64,000 bases of DNA from Sulfotelmatobacter sp963788225. GTDB lineage: Bacteria; Acidobacteriota; Terriglobia; Terriglobales; Acidobacteriaceae. Where the stretch lies: positions 186,001-250,000 of the forward strand of contig CAWBGI010000001.1 of NCBI GenBank assembly GCA_963788225.1, read 5' to 3'. Below, one piece after another: positions 23,078-31,841 of the stretch; within the stretch, counting starts at the first letter, position 1; the number at the start of each line of letters is the position of its first letter. A program made the translations under genes and the position numbers. The notes beneath the pieces are model-generated. The model saw only the letters and a program-made list of their open reading frames with translations. It was not told where the DNA came from and made no database searches.

Positions 23078-24340
23078 ATGCGTAAGAGTTGGTTGGTGTG
23101 TGTGTTGTTGGGAACGCTGGCTTGGGGACAGGCGCGGCCAGCGGCTCCGGCGCAGGCTCCGGAGGCCGAAAATAAGACTGAAAAGCCGGCTGCGGCGCCT
23201 GCTGCGGAAGTGGCGATGACGGCGGATGTGATCACGATCAAGGGTGTTTCCTGTCCGGACTACGGGAAGCTGGCAGCTGCGTTGACGGCAGCCGCAGGCA
23301 AGACCGGCACCGCCACGGGGAAGACGGCTGCAGCCGCGAAGAAGTCGGCGGAGTGCGAGATCACGCGGGCGCGCTTTGAAAAGCTGACCAAGGCGCTGCA
23401 ACCGGGTGCAGTTCCGCTGAATGCGCAACAGAAGCGTACGTTGGCCAATCAACTTCCGAGCGTCATAGCCATGTCAGAGGCCGCGAAGAAGAAGGGTCTG
23501 GACAAGACACCGGGCTATGTAGAGACGCTGAAGTTCGTCAAAATGAGGATTCTGGCGCAACGAATGCAAGACGAAGTGCGGGAAGAGGCGGACAAGGTTC
23601 CGCAAGCGGACATTGAGAAGTATTACAAGGGTAATCCGGAAGCGTTTGAGCAATTCTCGCTGGACCGGCTGTTTATCCCGAAGAACAAGCAGCCATCGGC
23701 TGAGGAGCGGGAAGAAGCCAAAGAAGAATCGAAAGAGGCCGAGAAGCTGACTGAAGAGCAGCAGAAGGCCAAAGATGCCGCCGAGAAAGCCAAGCAGGAA
23801 AAAGGCGAACAGGAAATGACCGCGCTGGCCGACAGCTTGCGCGCGCGCGCGGCAGAGGGCGAGGATTTTGTCAAGCTGCAGAAGGAAGCGTTTGAGGCTG
23901 CGGGCACGAAGGTGGAGAACCCCACTGTGAACCTGCCCAAAGTGCGGCGCACCGGGCTGCCTCCGGCGCATGCTGCGGTGTTTGAGCTGACCGTGGGCGA
24001 GTCCTCGGTGGTCATCAACGACCAGGGCGGCCACTACGTGTACAAGGTGGTGAGCAAAGAAGTTCTCCCGCTTGACCAGGTGAAGGACGAAATCCATAAC
24101 AAGCTGAAGGGCGAACGCCTGAAGGAGATGATGGAGAAGTACACGAGCTCGATTCAGACGGTAACCAACGAGGCTTATTTTGGACCAGCACCGCCGCCCG
24201 GACCGGGGGTTCGCCCGCGGATACCTCCGCCGGCAGCGCCACAGGGCGCGGCAAAGCCTTCGATGCCACCGGCTGCGAGTACACCGGCGCAGCCTGCGGC
24301 GCAGACTCCGGCTGCGGCTCCTGCGGCGAAGCCAAACTAA
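23078..24340 (+). CDS. SurA-like periplasmic peptidyl-prolyl isomerase
   Basis: 420 residues. Seen: signal peptide (RKSWLVCVLLGTLAWGQA), an Ala/Pro/Lys-rich linker, an N-terminal chaperone-like segment around QLPSVIAMSEAAKKKGLD and MRILAQRMQDEVREEAD, a PpiC-like parvulin domain (EAFEQFSLDRLFIP ... DFVKLQKEAFEAAG ... FELTVGESSVVIND ... GGHYVYKV), and a Pro/Ala-rich tail. The parvulin domain is interrupted by a charged helix of about 45 residues (EEREEAKEESKEAEKLTEE), possibly a coiled coil. The role would be outer-membrane or secreted-protein folding. The ATG at 23078 has GGAGGA at good distance. Confidence 0.78.
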   Translation: MRKSWLVCVLLGTLAWGQARPAAPAQAPEAENKTEKPAAAPAAEVAMTADVITIKGVSCPDYGKLAAALTAAAGKTGTATGKTAAAAKKSAECEITRARFEKLTKALQPGAVPLNAQQKRTLANQLPSVIAMSEAAKKKGLDKTPGYVETLKFVKMRILAQRMQDEVREEADKVPQADIEKYYKGNPEAFEQFSLDRLFIPKNKQPSAEEREEAKEESKEAEKLTEEQQKAKDAAEKAKQEKGEQEMTALADSLRARAAEGEDFVKLQKEAFEAAGTKVENPTVNLPKVRRTGLPPAHAAVFELTVGESSVVINDQGGHYVYKVVSKEVLPLDQVKDEIHNKLKGERLKEMMEKYTSSIQTVTNEAYFGPAPPPGPGVRPRIPPPAAPQGAAKPSMPPAASTPAQPAAQTPAAAPAAKPN

Positions 24341-24386
24341 GACATTTCATAGGGCAACGGAGGAATAAGCTGCCGGGCAGCCTCAA

Positions 24387-24440
24387 GGGCTAGAGCCCGC
24401 GTATTGATTGGCTTTGGACGGCACGGCTAAACGCCGTGCC
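24387..24440. repeat. GGCtaaaGCC-type palindromes
   Basis: GGGCTAGAGCCC (24387-24398) and GGCACGGCTAAACGCCGTGCC (24420-24440) are two stems in the spacer after the PPIase gene. The second resembles palindromes at about 53216 and 53307. Confidence 0.55.
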
Positions 24441-24498
24441 CTTCCGAGCGATCCTTCCCAAGGCATATGAGATAGTTTCCCGTTATAAGTTGAGCTAA

Positions 24499-25584
24499 AT
24501 GGAGAGCGCGAAACCTGTTGTCGTGGTCACCGGCATTGCGGGGAACCTGGGGCGCCGGTTGCTTCCGCTGCTGGAGAACTTTTCAGTGATTGGGGTGGAC
24601 CTGAGTCCACCCCAAACTGATTTGGCGCTGCAATTTGAGCGTTTGGATCTGGGCGAGGAGTCCTCGACGCGCGCGTTTTATGAACTGCTGCACGACACGC
24701 GGCCGGTTTCGGTGGTTCATCTTGCATTCGTGATCGATCCCGTGCGCACGGGCGTGCTCGATAGCGAGCGGATGTGGCAGATCAACGTGGCCGGCACGGC
24801 GCGGGTGATGGAAGCGGTCACCGAGGCGAATCGCACGGCGGAGTCGCCGATCCGGCAGTTCATTTTTCCCAGCAGCGTTTCCGCGTACGGGCCCAACCTG
24901 CCCGGGCCCGCAACGGAAGAATCTGTGCTGGCGGCGCACACGCTGCCCTACGCGATTCATAAAAAGCAAAGCGATGAGGTGGTGCAGCAGCGTGCGCCGG
25001 CGCTGCGAGGATGCAGCGTGTACATTCTGCGTCCCCACATTTTTGCCGGGGCCAGCGTGGAGAATTATTTGCTGGGTGCGTTTCGGGGCACGGTCAACGG
25101 CAAAGGCGCGCAGGCGGAAAAGATGCGGAGCGAGGGCAAACGGCTGCCCTGCATGCTGCCGCGCGGGCAACAGTATCTCGACAACAAGATTCAGTTTGTC
25201 CACGTGGACGATATGGCGCGGCTGATCGCTCATATTCTGCACCGCGATCCGGAAGCGCAACGGCTGACCATTCTGAATGTGGCTGGACGCGGGGAGCCGC
25301 TCACCTTCGGGCGCTGCATCGAGATGGCACAGGCGAAACTGGTGCGCGTGCCGGGAAAGTGGGCGATGAAGCTGGCGCTGGAATATCTGTGGAAGCGGCA
25401 AATTTCGGCAATTCCGCCGGAGGCCCTGCCTTACATCATCGGCGAGTACATCATGAACACGGACCGGCTGAAGAGCTTTCTAGGCGCGGAGTATGAGAAT
25501 GTGATGCGTTACACGATTGTGGAGGCGTTTGCCGATAGCTTCAAGAATATGCCGGCAATGGAGCAGAGCGCTGACGTCAGATAG
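24499..25584 (+). CDS. NAD-dependent epimerase/dehydratase (extended SDR)
   Basis: 361 residues. Seen: VVVVTGIAGNLGRRLLPLL, a Rossmann motif (TGxxGxxG) at the N-terminus, an acidic residue after strand 2 (GVDLSPP) suggesting NAD, FPSSVSAYGPN, and the catalytic YAIHKKQ (Tyr/Lys) around residue 152. The C-terminal half (ILNVAGRGEPLTFGRCIEM) is the substrate domain. It probably modifies a nucleotide sugar or related metabolite; the substrate is unknown. It stands alone, 158 bases after the PPIase gene and just before the ankyrin gene. Confidence 0.8.
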   Translation: MESAKPVVVVTGIAGNLGRRLLPLLENFSVIGVDLSPPQTDLALQFERLDLGEESSTRAFYELLHDTRPVSVVHLAFVIDPVRTGVLDSERMWQINVAGTARVMEAVTEANRTAESPIRQFIFPSSVSAYGPNLPGPATEESVLAAHTLPYAIHKKQSDEVVQQRAPALRGCSVYILRPHIFAGASVENYLLGAFRGTVNGKGAQAEKMRSEGKRLPCMLPRGQQYLDNKIQFVHVDDMARLIAHILHRDPEAQRLTILNVAGRGEPLTFGRCIEMAQAKLVRVPGKWAMKLALEYLWKRQISAIPPEALPYIIGEYIMNTDRLKSFLGAEYENVMRYTIVEAFADSFKNMPAMEQSADVR

Positions 25585-25616
25585 GGCCCTGGGTCTTAGA
25601 GAAAGGACGAATACCA

Positions 25617-26840
25617 ATGTCCGGCCATGGTTCACAGCACGAGAACATCATCTCGGCTATCAAGCAAAGCCCCTCTTGCATAAACGAGCGGCTTGTAGCA
25701 GTCGACAATGCGGAAATTACGGCCTTGCACTACGCTGTAGTAATGAATGACGGCAATCTAGTTCGAGAGCTACTCGATCTCGGTGCGGATATCGAGTGTA
25801 GAAACGACGTTGGACATACGCCACTCATGATGGCGGCTTATAATAAGCGCCGATCTATCGCGCGTTTGTTGGTTCAGCGAGGCGCCGATTTGACTGCGGT
25901 TAGTGCGGAAGGAAAGACTGTCCTCCATTATGCGTCCCAATACGGCGACATCGAGTTAGCTAAGCAGGTTTTAGATGCACGTGTGCCAGTGAATGCAGCG
26001 GATTTTGAAGGCTACACTGCCTTGCACTGCTCGGTGATCAACGATGAGGTCGAGGCGGTAGAAATGCTGATAAAACACGGCGCAGACCCAACGGCCAAGA
26101 CAAGCAAATCTGCAAGGCATGGGGGAAGCAAGAGCGTTCGCGACTTCGCGGAGAGTTTCAGCAAGCGCAGCGTTGCCCGTCTGGCGGCGCAGCCGCAGAC
26201 CCAACCGCGAACACAGGAGAAACGATGGTGGGAGTTCTGGAAAACCAAAGCCATCCAACTCAAAGCAGGGTCTCCCAACAAGGGTCCTTCGGTTCTACAG
26301 GCGGTAATTGACAAAGACCCAACGCTTGCGCTAGACCGATTGCACCAAGACGGTAGCGTCGACGAAAAGGGTCAATACGGTAACGTCGCACTTCATTACG
26401 CTGCGGCATACGGATACCTCGACGTGATTGAGGCGATCCTCAAGGCTGGTGGCACAGTGGACCCGAAGAATACTGCAGGGCAAACACCATTAGTGTATGC
26501 GATGTTGGAAGGCCAACCCGCTGCAGCCCGCCTCTTGTGGAAGCACCAAAGCAGCAAATTCAATGAATCAGGCAGAGCGAAGCTCATAAGAGAACTTTGC
26601 AGTATTGGCGTCGATTGGTCATTTCTACCAGGCGAAGCATCTTCGGGGTACTTTCAAAAGGGAAGCCCGATTGGGCATAATTTTCATCCCCGCGCCAAAC
26701 AGATCGGGGACGAGTTGCATAAAGATGGCGGCATCGAGGCGATGCGTGATGCTCATGCTTCTATAGCTCAGATACTCGGGGACAAAGCTGCGAGCAATCT
26801 CTCATGTATCTGGAATCATGTCGGCGACTGGATCGACTAG
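25617..26840 (+). CDS. ankyrin-repeat protein
   Basis: 407 residues with at least six ankyrin repeats in two groups: ITALHYAVVMNDGNLVRELL, HTPLMMAAYNKRRSIARLLV, KTVLHYASQYGDIELAKQVL and YTALHCSVINDEVEAVEMLI, then after a basic/Trp linker (EKRWWEFWKTKAIQLK) NVALHYAAAYGYLDVIEAIL and QTPLVYAMLEGQPAAARLLW. The C-terminal 90 residues (GYFQKGSPIGHNFHP ... CIWNHVGDWID) match nothing I recognise. No signal peptide. Base composition looks less GC-rich than the neighbours, so horizontal acquisition is possible. Ankyrin proteins bind proteins; the partner is unknown. A 48-residue reading frame follows at once. Confidence 0.8.
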   Translation: MSGHGSQHENIISAIKQSPSCINERLVAVDNAEITALHYAVVMNDGNLVRELLDLGADIECRNDVGHTPLMMAAYNKRRSIARLLVQRGADLTAVSAEGKTVLHYASQYGDIELAKQVLDARVPVNAADFEGYTALHCSVINDEVEAVEMLIKHGADPTAKTSKSARHGGSKSVRDFAESFSKRSVARLAAQPQTQPRTQEKRWWEFWKTKAIQLKAGSPNKGPSVLQAVIDKDPTLALDRLHQDGSVDEKGQYGNVALHYAAAYGYLDVIEAILKAGGTVDPKNTAGQTPLVYAMLEGQPAAARLLWKHQSSKFNESGRAKLIRELCSIGVDWSFLPGEASSGYFQKGSPIGHNFHPRAKQIGDELHKDGGIEAMRDAHASIAQILGDKAASNLSCIWNHVGDWID

Positions 26841-26855
26841 CATGAAGAGGCACGC

Positions 26856-27002
26856 ATGAACTTCTTAAAACGATTGTTTGGTGGCGGCACAAAGTTGCAA
26901 ACACTTGCAACCCCTAAACGGTCGCAGCCACCACCACCATTGTCACAAGCGCGCACTATGCAGCAGCAACGCCGGTTGAAAAAAGAAGGCGCCCTTAGGT
27001 GA
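26856..27002 (+). CDS. small basic protein downstream of the ankyrin gene
   Basis: A 48-residue frame starting MNFLKRLFGGGTKLQ, followed by a Pro run (SQPPPPLSQ) and a basic C-terminus (QQQRRLKKEGALR). It starts 15 bases after the ankyrin stop, with GAAGAGG about five bases before its ATG. The amphipathic KRLF start resembles N-termini of many membrane-associated proteins. It may be a genuine partner of the ankyrin protein or the remains of a longer gene; no homology recognised. Confidence 0.4.
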   Translation: MNFLKRLFGGGTKLQTLATPKRSQPPPPLSQARTMQQQRRLKKEGALR

Positions 27003-27072
27003 TAGATCTTGGGTGATAGGTCATAGGAAAACCAAGCTCCAGCTCTTTCCTCGCTTGTTCTTCTTCGCTGCC

Positions 27073-27849
27073 TTACTTCTTTCCGCGATACAAGCCTGCG
27101 ATCCCGAAAGTGTAGGGCGTCCAACTGGCTTCGCTAAAACCGGCGCGGAGCATGCGGGCCTTCATTTCTTCCGGGTCGGGAAAGCGTTCGACCGAGTTGG
27201 GGAGATAGGCGTAGGGGCCGCGGACGCCGGAAAGCAGAGTGCCGATGCGCGGGAGAATCTGCTTGAAGTAGAAACGATACAGATGGCCGATGGCGCCTTT
27301 GGGTTCGCTGAAATCGAGGATGCCGCACTCGCCGCCGGGGCGCAGAACGCGCTCGATCTCGCGCAGGCCGGCATCGTAGTCGGCTAGATTGCGGAAGCCG
27401 AAGGCTGAGGTCACGAGAGCGAAGTGCTGGTCGGGAAACGGAAGGCGGAGAGCGTCAGCTTCGATCCAGCGCGGCACTGCGGAGTGGCTATTTGTTGAGG
27501 GCTTGTCTAGCGACTTGCTCCGGGCGCGCTGTAGCATGGCATGCGAAAAGTCGGCGCCCAATATCTGCGGGGCAGCGCTCCCTGCTTGCTTGCGCAAGGC
27601 GAAAGTCATGTCCCCTGTGCCGCAGCAGAGATCGAGAACCCGGGAGTCGGGCTGGGCGAGGATATGGGCGAAGGAGCGCGCCGTGCGGCGCCACCACAGG
27701 CGATCGACGTTGAATGACAACACGTGGTTGAGCAGATCGTAACGCGGAGCGATCGAGGTGAACATCTCACGGACGGCGCGCGCGGCTGCGTCGGGATCGT
27801 GGGCGCCCTGGGGAGCGGCGCCAAGGACGGGTTTGGGGGCAGTGGGCAT
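27073..27849 (-). CDS. menG: demethylmenaquinone methyltransferase
   Basis: 258 residues, SAM-dependent. Seen: VREMFTSIAPRYDLLNHVLS, the UbiE/MenG N-terminal motif, VLDLCCGTGDMTFAL (SAM-binding glycine motif), DFSHAMLQRA, and GFRNLADYDAGLREIERVLR, PGGECGILDFSEP, the family signature. It methylates demethylmenaquinone in the last step of menaquinone synthesis (or the ubiquinone equivalent); Acidobacteria use menaquinone, hence menG. It follows aroB in the same direction across the hairpin at 27864-27958. The start ATG is 15 bases from that hairpin. Confidence 0.88.
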   Translation of the reverse strand: MPTAPKPVLGAAPQGAHDPDAAARAVREMFTSIAPRYDLLNHVLSFNVDRLWWRRTARSFAHILAQPDSRVLDLCCGTGDMTFALRKQAGSAAPQILGADFSHAMLQRARSKSLDKPSTNSHSAVPRWIEADALRLPFPDQHFALVTSAFGFRNLADYDAGLREIERVLRPGGECGILDFSEPKGAIGHLYRFYFKQILPRIGTLLSGVRGPYAYLPNSVERFPDPEEMKARMLRAGFSEASWTPYTFGIAGLYRGKK

Positions 27850-27863
27850 GATCGCCGCTGATC

Positions 27864-27958
27864 CAATTGCTGATTGATGATTGCTGATTGTTGATTAAAA
27901 TCTCTTCTGACTCCAGCCTTGTCTTTCAATCATCAATCAACAATCATCAGTCAACAAT
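27864..27958. repeat. intergenic iterated-word hairpin, GATTGATGATTGCT type
   Basis: The left arm 27864-27899 (CAATTGCTGATTGATGATTG and on) pairs with the right arm 27925-27958 (TTCAATCATCAATCAACAAT and on); they differ at only about five positions. The loop is 25 bases. It fills the whole aroB-menG spacer. Confidence 0.8.
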
Positions 27959-27959
27959 T

Positions 27960-29069
27960 TCATTTGCCCCATCCGCCATGGGACAAGCGGCGCAATTCCT
28001 CGACGGCATTGATCACCACGCTGTCGGGCACATCGGCGGCGATTTCGACCTTGCCGATTTCCCGCGGCAACACGAAGTGCACCACGCCGCCTTGTGTTTT
28101 CTTGTCGGCCTGAAGGCGCGCTAGAATCTTGCGGGCGCTCACTTTGAGTTCGGGCAGGCGGCTCAGGCTGAGCACGGCGTCGGCGATGCGGCCGGCGGTA
28201 ATGCTGTCGGTGCGGCCCACGGTGAGGGCAATGTTGGTGGCCGCGATGATGCCCCAGGCTACTGCCTCGCCGTGGAGCAGGCTCTGGTAGCCGGTTTCGG
28301 CCTCGAGTGCGTGTCCGATGGTGTGGCCCAGGTTGAGCACGCGGCGCAGGCCGCCTTCGCGCTCGTCGGCCGAGACGACTTCGGCTTTCAACTTCACCGA
28401 CTGGGCGATGAGACCCTCGACTTCTACTGGATCGCGCTTCAGGATCTGAGCACGCTTCTGTTCGAAGCGCAGAAAGAGATCGACATCGCCGATGATGCCG
28501 CATTTGAGCGCTTCATACAGGCCGGCCCGAAACTGGCGGGTGGGAAGCGTGCGGAGGACTTCGGGGTCGATCAAGACGGTGCGGGGATGATAAAACGTTC
28601 CCAGCAGGTTCTTCCCTGCCCCAAGGTTTACGCCATTCTTGCCGCCGACCGATGCGTCCACCTGGGCAAGGACCGTGGTTGGAACCTGCACCAATTCCAC
28701 GCCGCGCATGTAAAGGGACGCGAGCAATCCCGTGACATCGCCGACCACGCCGCCGCCCAGCGCGATCAAAACGGCTTTGCGGTCCGCGCCCAGGCGTAAC
28801 AATTTTTCGGCCAGCGTTTCTATGGTCTTCAGCTTCTTCGCGGTCTCGCCGTCGGCCATCTGGATTACCTGCGGCTTGAAACCAGCAGAAACCAGAGAGT
28901 GAACCAGCTTCGTGCCCCAGCGACGGCGCACCCGCGGAACGGTTATCACAAACACTTTGCTGGCCTGAGGCAGCAGTTCCGCGAGTAAGGTTCCGGCCCG
29001 CGCCAGCAGGCCGTTCTCAATGCGGGCCTGATAGGGGCGGGGCGAGACATGGATGGTGACCTGCGCCAT
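27960..29069 (-). CDS. aroB: 3-dehydroquinate synthase
   Basis: 369 residues. AroB converts DAHP to 3-dehydroquinate, second step of the shikimate pathway, using NAD and a divalent metal. Seen: QMADGETAKKLKTIE, LIALGGGVVGDVTGLLASLY and VPTTVLAQVDASVGGKNGVN, the NAD/substrate motifs, KCGIIGD, and the metal ligands in LNLGHTIGHALE and LHGEAVAWG. The ATG at 29069 begins the conserved N-terminus (MAQVTIHVSPRPYQ); open frame upstream is antisense to nadB. Its stop lies at the base of the hairpin at 27864-27958. Chorismate from this pathway also feeds menaquinone, matching the menG neighbour. Confidence 0.92.
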   Translation of the reverse strand: MAQVTIHVSPRPYQARIENGLLARAGTLLAELLPQASKVFVITVPRVRRRWGTKLVHSLVSAGFKPQVIQMADGETAKKLKTIETLAEKLLRLGADRKAVLIALGGGVVGDVTGLLASLYMRGVELVQVPTTVLAQVDASVGGKNGVNLGAGKNLLGTFYHPRTVLIDPEVLRTLPTRQFRAGLYEALKCGIIGDVDLFLRFEQKRAQILKRDPVEVEGLIAQSVKLKAEVVSADEREGGLRRVLNLGHTIGHALEAETGYQSLLHGEAVAWGIIAATNIALTVGRTDSITAGRIADAVLSLSRLPELKVSARKILARLQADKKTQGGVVHFVLPREIGKVEIAADVPDSVVINAVEELRRLSHGGWGK

Positions 29070-29144
29070 GGAATCCCATGATAGCGCAACCGCACAGGCG
29101 GCTTTGCTCACATAGGGCTGGGGCGTGGTACTATTTGCCCGTTT

Positions 29145-30725
29145 ATGAAAGGTCTTCCAGCCGAGACCGATTTCATCGTGATTGGCGCCGGGGTTGCGGG
29201 CTTGCGGGCCGCGATCGAACTGGCGAGCGCGGGACATGTGTTGGTGCTGTCGAAAACACAGGCCATGAGTCCTGGCTCTCAGTCCGCGCCGGGCGAGACG
29301 CCCCCGCTCAGCGATGAAGATGAAGTCATCCTGCACCTGCAGGACACTCTGGTCGCAGGTGATGGCCTATGCCGGCCGGCAGCCGTGAAGAGCTTGGTGG
29401 ACGAAGGTCCTGAACGCATCGAGGAATTGATCGCGTGGGGCAAGCAGGTCGATAAGCACGGAACCAAACTGACGTTCGAAACCGAGGCTTCCTACAGCCA
29501 CAGCCATGTTCTGCGGGCGCCGGGCGAGTTGACGGGAGGAGAAATCCTGCGCCTGCTACATGCCAAGGCGCGCGCGCACAAGCATATTTCCCTGCTGGAG
29601 TTCCAGTTTTCGACGGAGCTTTTGACCGATCTGCGGAATGAAGATCAGCGAGTGACCGGCATTTCCCTGATCAGCGACAAGGGACTGCCGGAAGAAGTCG
29701 CGTGTTCGGCGGTGTTGCTGGCTACGGGAGGCATGGGACAGATCTATCGCAACACGACCAATGCCAACGCCGCCACGGGAGACGGCGTGGCCATGGCCTT
29801 CCGCGCGGGGGCTGAGATCAGCGACATGGAGTTTGTCCAGTTTCATCCCACCGTGCTGTACATGAAGAATGCGCCTCGGTTTTTACTCGCGGAGGCGCTC
29901 CGCCGTGAAGGCGCTTATCTTCGAAATATCGAACTGGATCGCTTTATGCACAAATACCATCCTCTGGCGGAACAGGCGCCGGGCGACGTGGTGGCGCGGG
30001 CCATCATGCATGAGATGGAAGTTAGCCGCGCCAAAGATCCGTTTGTGTACCTCGATCTCACACACTTGAGTGCCGCCAGAGTGCAGAAGCGTTTTCCGCG
30101 CATCTATGCGACCTTCATGAAGCACAACGTTGACATCACCGAAGACGTGATTCCGGTTCGCCCCGCGGCGCACTTTTCGATCGGCGGAGTGCGCACTGAT
30201 CTAAATGGCCAGACCAGTCTTGCCGGACTTTACGCTGCAGGGGAAACGGCTGCGACCGGCGTCCATGGCGCGAACCGTCTCCCCAGCAATGCGCTGCTCG
30301 AGGGCCTGGTGTTTGGGGCGCGCGCAGGAAAGGCGATGCGGGAGGAACTGCAGCACCCGCGCACGGCGGCGAGCGGACAGAAGAAAGCCGCTTCGCAGAA
30401 CGGTCCTGTAGATGCCGGAATTGAGGAACTGATCGGCCAGATACAGGACGTCATGTGGAAAGGTGCGGGCATTGTGCGCACGCGGAGCGGAATGCAGGAA
30501 GCGATCAAGATGCTGGTGGGGCTTGCCTCGAGGGTGGCGCATCCGCGCACGCGAAGGGGGTATGAGGCGGCAAACTTGCATCTGGCGGGGCTGCTTGTGG
30601 CGCGTTCGGCGCTGGCGCGTGAGGAGAGTCGTGGGGCGCATTATCGCATTGACTATCCCGGCCACGATGACAAGAAGTTTCTGAAGCACTCGGTGGTTAA
30701 GGGAGACAGTGTGCGGTTTATTTGA
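29145..30725 (+). CDS. nadB: L-aspartate oxidase
   Basis: 526 residues, FAD-dependent; oxidises L-aspartate to iminoaspartate in NAD biosynthesis. Seen: DFIVIGAGVAGLRAAIELA (FAD dinucleotide motif) at the start, HSHVLRAPGELTGGEILRLL, ATGGMGQIYRNTTNANAATG, GAEISDMEFVQFHPT, and the C-terminal FAD loop GLYAAGETAATGVHGANRLP. The length and the late helical domain match NadB rather than succinate dehydrogenase. nadA and nadC are not in the window. It is divergent from aroB (75 bases between starts) and convergent with terC across the hairpin at 30730-30813. Confidence 0.88.
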   Translation: MKGLPAETDFIVIGAGVAGLRAAIELASAGHVLVLSKTQAMSPGSQSAPGETPPLSDEDEVILHLQDTLVAGDGLCRPAAVKSLVDEGPERIEELIAWGKQVDKHGTKLTFETEASYSHSHVLRAPGELTGGEILRLLHAKARAHKHISLLEFQFSTELLTDLRNEDQRVTGISLISDKGLPEEVACSAVLLATGGMGQIYRNTTNANAATGDGVAMAFRAGAEISDMEFVQFHPTVLYMKNAPRFLLAEALRREGAYLRNIELDRFMHKYHPLAEQAPGDVVARAIMHEMEVSRAKDPFVYLDLTHLSAARVQKRFPRIYATFMKHNVDITEDVIPVRPAAHFSIGGVRTDLNGQTSLAGLYAAGETAATGVHGANRLPSNALLEGLVFGARAGKAMREELQHPRTAASGQKKAASQNGPVDAGIEELIGQIQDVMWKGAGIVRTRSGMQEAIKMLVGLASRVAHPRTRRGYEAANLHLAGLLVARSALAREESRGAHYRIDYPGHDDKKFLKHSVVKGDSVRFI

Positions 30726-30729
30726 GGGA

Positions 30730-30813
30730 AATTGCCGATTGTTGATTGATGATTGCTGATTGAAAAGCACGTGGCTGAAGGGTTTTCAATCATCAATCAG
30801 CAATCATCAATCG
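30730..30813. repeat. intergenic hairpin mixing GCCGATTG and GATTGATGATTG words
   Basis: The left arm 30730-30764 starts AATTGCCGATTG (word of the 6988 hairpin) and changes to TTGATTGATGATTGCTGATTG (word of the 27864 hairpin). The right arm 30783-30813 reads TTTTCAATCATCAATCAGCA and on. It lies between the convergent nadB and terC genes. Confidence 0.78.
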
Positions 30814-30824
30814 CTCTCAGCGCG

Positions 30825-31742
30825 TTATTCTGATTTTGCAGGAAATGCTATTGAAGCCGCAATCGAAACCAGCAATACTCCAGCCACTACCCCGAGCGTC
30901 ACGTGAGCTGGGACCGGGAAACGATCTGCTATAACCATCTTCAGGCCAACCAGGATCAGCACTAGCGCCAGCCCGTAATGCAGGAAGCGGAAAACTCTCA
31001 TCAGGCCGGAGACGGCGAAGTACATTGACCGCAGGCCCAAAATCGCAAACACGTTCGACGTATAAACGATGAAAGCGTTGAGGGTGACGGCAAGCACGGC
31101 TGGAATCGAGTCGACGGCGAAAAGCATGTCGGTGGTCTCGATTACCGCCAGGACTACCAGCAGTGGGGTTGCGTACACTCCCGGATTGCCTTTCCATCCG
31201 CGCACAAAAAAGCGGCCATCCTGATAATCGTCGGTCACCGGCATCCAGCGGCGCAGTAGTTTCACCGCCGCGTTCTTTGCGGGATCGACTTGATGTTCCC
31301 CCGTGAATGCCAGCCGGATGCCGCTATAAATCTGGAGAGTTCCGAGAGCAAAGAGAATCCAGTGAAAGCGATGGATTAAACCGACGCCGGCAATGATGAA
31401 AGCGCCGCGCATCACGAGAGCACCCAGAATTCCCCAGAACAGAACACTGCGTTGGAGCGGTTCGGGTACGGAGAAATAGCGGAAGATCACGAGGAAGAGA
31501 AAGAGATTGTCCACACTGAGGGAGAGCTCGAGCACGTATCCGGTGACAAATTCAAGTGCGACTTGACGCCCCTGCCAGAAAAAAACCAGAACGGCAAAGG
31601 CCGCGGCGAGGCTGATCCACAGGGCGCTCCAAGCCAGGGCCTCGCGCGAGCGCACAGTGCGCCCGCTACGGTGAAAGACCCGGAGGTCGAGCACCAGCAT
31701 GCCCACAACGAACAAGTTGAAAAGAATCCAGAAGTAGAGCAA
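30825..31742 (-). CDS. TerC-family membrane protein (Alx-like)
   Basis: 305 residues with about nine hydrophobic helices. Seen: ELSLSVDNLFLFLVIFRYF with the conserved Asp-Asn, and DMLFAVDSIPAVLAVTLNAF with the second Asp, both TerC signatures. Family members have been tied to tellurite resistance and, for Alx-like proteins, to manganese export; here only the family is certain. The start is a TTG (MLYFWILFNLFVVGM matches the family N-terminus), placed five bases from the hairpin at 31747-31831, with no ribosome-binding site. No yybP-ykoY riboswitch is visible upstream. Confidence 0.85.
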   Translation of the reverse strand: MLYFWILFNLFVVGMLVLDLRVFHRSGRTVRSREALAWSALWISLAAAFAVLVFFWQGRQVALEFVTGYVLELSLSVDNLFLFLVIFRYFSVPEPLQRSVLFWGILGALVMRGAFIIAGVGLIHRFHWILFALGTLQIYSGIRLAFTGEHQVDPAKNAAVKLLRRWMPVTDDYQDGRFFVRGWKGNPGVYATPLLVVLAVIETTDMLFAVDSIPAVLAVTLNAFIVYTSNVFAILGLRSMYFAVSGLMRVFRFLHYGLALVLILVGLKMVIADRFPVPAHVTLGVVAGVLLVSIAASIAFPAKSE

Positions 31743-31746
31743 GTCA

Positions 31747-31831
31747 GATTGCCGATTGTCGATTGCCGATTGCCGATTGAAAACCGACCCAAGTGTTCAA
31801 TTGGCAATCGGAAATCGGAAATTGGCAATTG
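31747..31831. repeat. intergenic iterated-word hairpin, GCCGATTGCC type
   Basis: The left arm 31747-31783 (GATTGCCGATTGTCGATTGC and on) faces the right arm 31796-31831 (TTCAATTGGCAATCGGAAAT and on). Word family as at 6988-7071. It spans the gap between the M28 peptidase stop and the terC start. Confidence 0.78.
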
Positions 31832-31841
31832 GACTCTTTAG

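Noticed and set aside
31743..31841. Mn-sensing yybP-ykoY riboswitch before terC
   Set aside because: The spacer is wholly filled by the GCCGATTGCC hairpin.
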